Shown piece after piece: positions 63,669 through 64,000 of a DNA stretch of 64,000 bases. Position 1 is the stretch's first letter. Each line of letters opens with the position of its first letter. Source of the DNA: Sphingomonadales bacterium. GTDB lineage: Bacteria; Pseudomonadota; Alphaproteobacteria; Sphingomonadales; Sphingomonadaceae. The stretch covers positions 25,548-89,547 of the forward strand of contig JAIXOE010000033.1 in assembly GCA_027486895.1 (NCBI GenBank), in the 5' to 3' direction. The translations under genes were made by a program, and so were the position numbers. Under the pieces are notes generated by a model, which saw nothing but the letters and a program-made list of their open reading frames with translations, made no database searches and was not told the DNA's origin.

Positions 63669-63689
63669 GTGCAGAAACCGCTTTCCTAC

Positions 63690-63710
63690 AAATAACCATA
63701 TCGGTTATTT
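63690..63710. promoter_or_regulatory. AAATAACC/GGTTATTT palindrome
   Basis: An eight-base perfect inverted repeat with a five-base centre lies after the sRNA terminator. No T-run follows on the plus strand. It may be an operator or part of a promoter for something downstream; nothing nearby fixes its role. Confidence 0.35.
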
Positions 63711-63880
63711 GAATTGCGTCATGCGGGCAGCGGTCTAGAACGCGGGTCGGGATGACGGGAACGCTGGCGGGGAAACCTGCTGGCACGGTCGGCGCGATAG
63801 GGTGCGTGCTTCAGCCTCAAAAAGGGCCTGTTGCATCAAGCTCTGAACAGCGCAAACATAGCTGGGTGTGGCGGGAAACC

Positions 63881-63990
63881 GTCCTGTCCGTGCGGACAGC
63901 CCTTGGGATTTTACGAACCTTTATCCCGAAGGAAAACATGCCAGCCAGCAAAGGCGGCCCGGGGCTTTAGCCTGATGGAACAAGCGGGCC
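63881..63990 (+). promoter_or_regulatory. Possible leader region with two hairpins and a 10-codon frame
   Basis: CTGTCC/GGACAG (63884-63899) with a GTGC loop, then AAGGA before an ATG at 63938 opening a ten-residue frame (MPASKGGPGL), then GGCCCG/CGGGCC (63956-63990). The layout recalls a 5' leader or attenuator for a gene past the window end, but that gene is not visible. The rest of 63711-63880 shows no supported gene. Confidence 0.25.
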
Positions 63991-64000
63991 TTAATCAACC

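Noticed and set aside
63752..63970. 72-codon frame near the right edge
   Set aside because: It has no recognisable protein pattern and crosses the hairpins.

Overview
The window reads as a chromosomal segment of an alphaproteobacterium, most likely a sphingomonad (inferred from gene families, gene order and intergenic repeats; no rRNA is present to prove it). Coding density is high, most genes sit in short operons with 4-base stop/start overlaps, and nearly everything is housekeeping or catabolic. I see no prophage, insertion sequence, CRISPR array or rRNA operon; one tRNA (Val) is present.

Layout. 1-0.9 kb: end of a BMFP/UbiK-like gene and a YbjN gene. 0.9-7.9 kb (minus): argH, a small lipoprotein, lysA, the CysG N-terminal half, proC, a secreted amidase and two hotdog thioesterases. 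8-14 kb: TlpA-like lipoprotein, tRNA-Val, an unusual MarR-type regulator, an M3 peptidase, then an SPFH / ribbon-helix-helix / two-membrane-protein cassette. 14-21 kb: S1/P1 nuclease, isoaspartyl peptidase, PAP2 protein, ispG, a vapBC module, a GNAT, a thioredoxin-like protein, an EamA transporter and a glycosyltransferase-like protein. 21-32 kb: an acyl-CoA catabolic island. One minus-strand operon holds an acyl-CoA dehydrogenase, Zn-alcohol dehydrogenase, APH-type kinase, two SDRs and a serine hydrolase, with an MFS transporter just upstream; a divergent plus-strand operon holds two more acyl-CoA dehydrogenases and an SDR. 32.4-33.1 kb: a gene-free stretch with three strong terminators, one candidate sRNA and one longer candidate structured RNA, followed by purL. 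35-43 kb: coq4, a DUF418 protein, bfd-bfr, an HPt protein, the yfgM/bamB/der group and panB. 43.4-50 kb: a phased operator array with a membrane protein and XRE regulator, glpQ, then the guaA...purT purine operon, a TetR gene and a small membrane protein. 50-57 kb: xthA, erpA, an M23 peptidase, bcp, glnE, tgt. 57-64 kb: tldD, a Met/Gly-rich secreted protein, a PNPOx-like protein, an EEP nuclease, and glnK-amtB behind a near-consensus sigma-54 promoter, followed by a second candidate sRNA.

How the genes work together. Nitrogen control is well represented (glnE, glnK, amtB, sigma-54 promoter). The 21-32 kb island looks like an acyl-CoA or hydroxy-acyl-CoA degradation module; the kinase plus acyl-CoA dehydrogenase pairing recalls mammalian ACAD10/11 and the bacterial levulinate (Lva) pathway. 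bfd-bfr is an iron store with its reductase partner, behind a Fur-like site. The observations most worth following are the two C/U-loop sRNA candidates, the structured RNA upstream of purL, the split kinase/dehydrogenase operon, the phased ATGTTA/TAACAT operator and the SPFH cassette.
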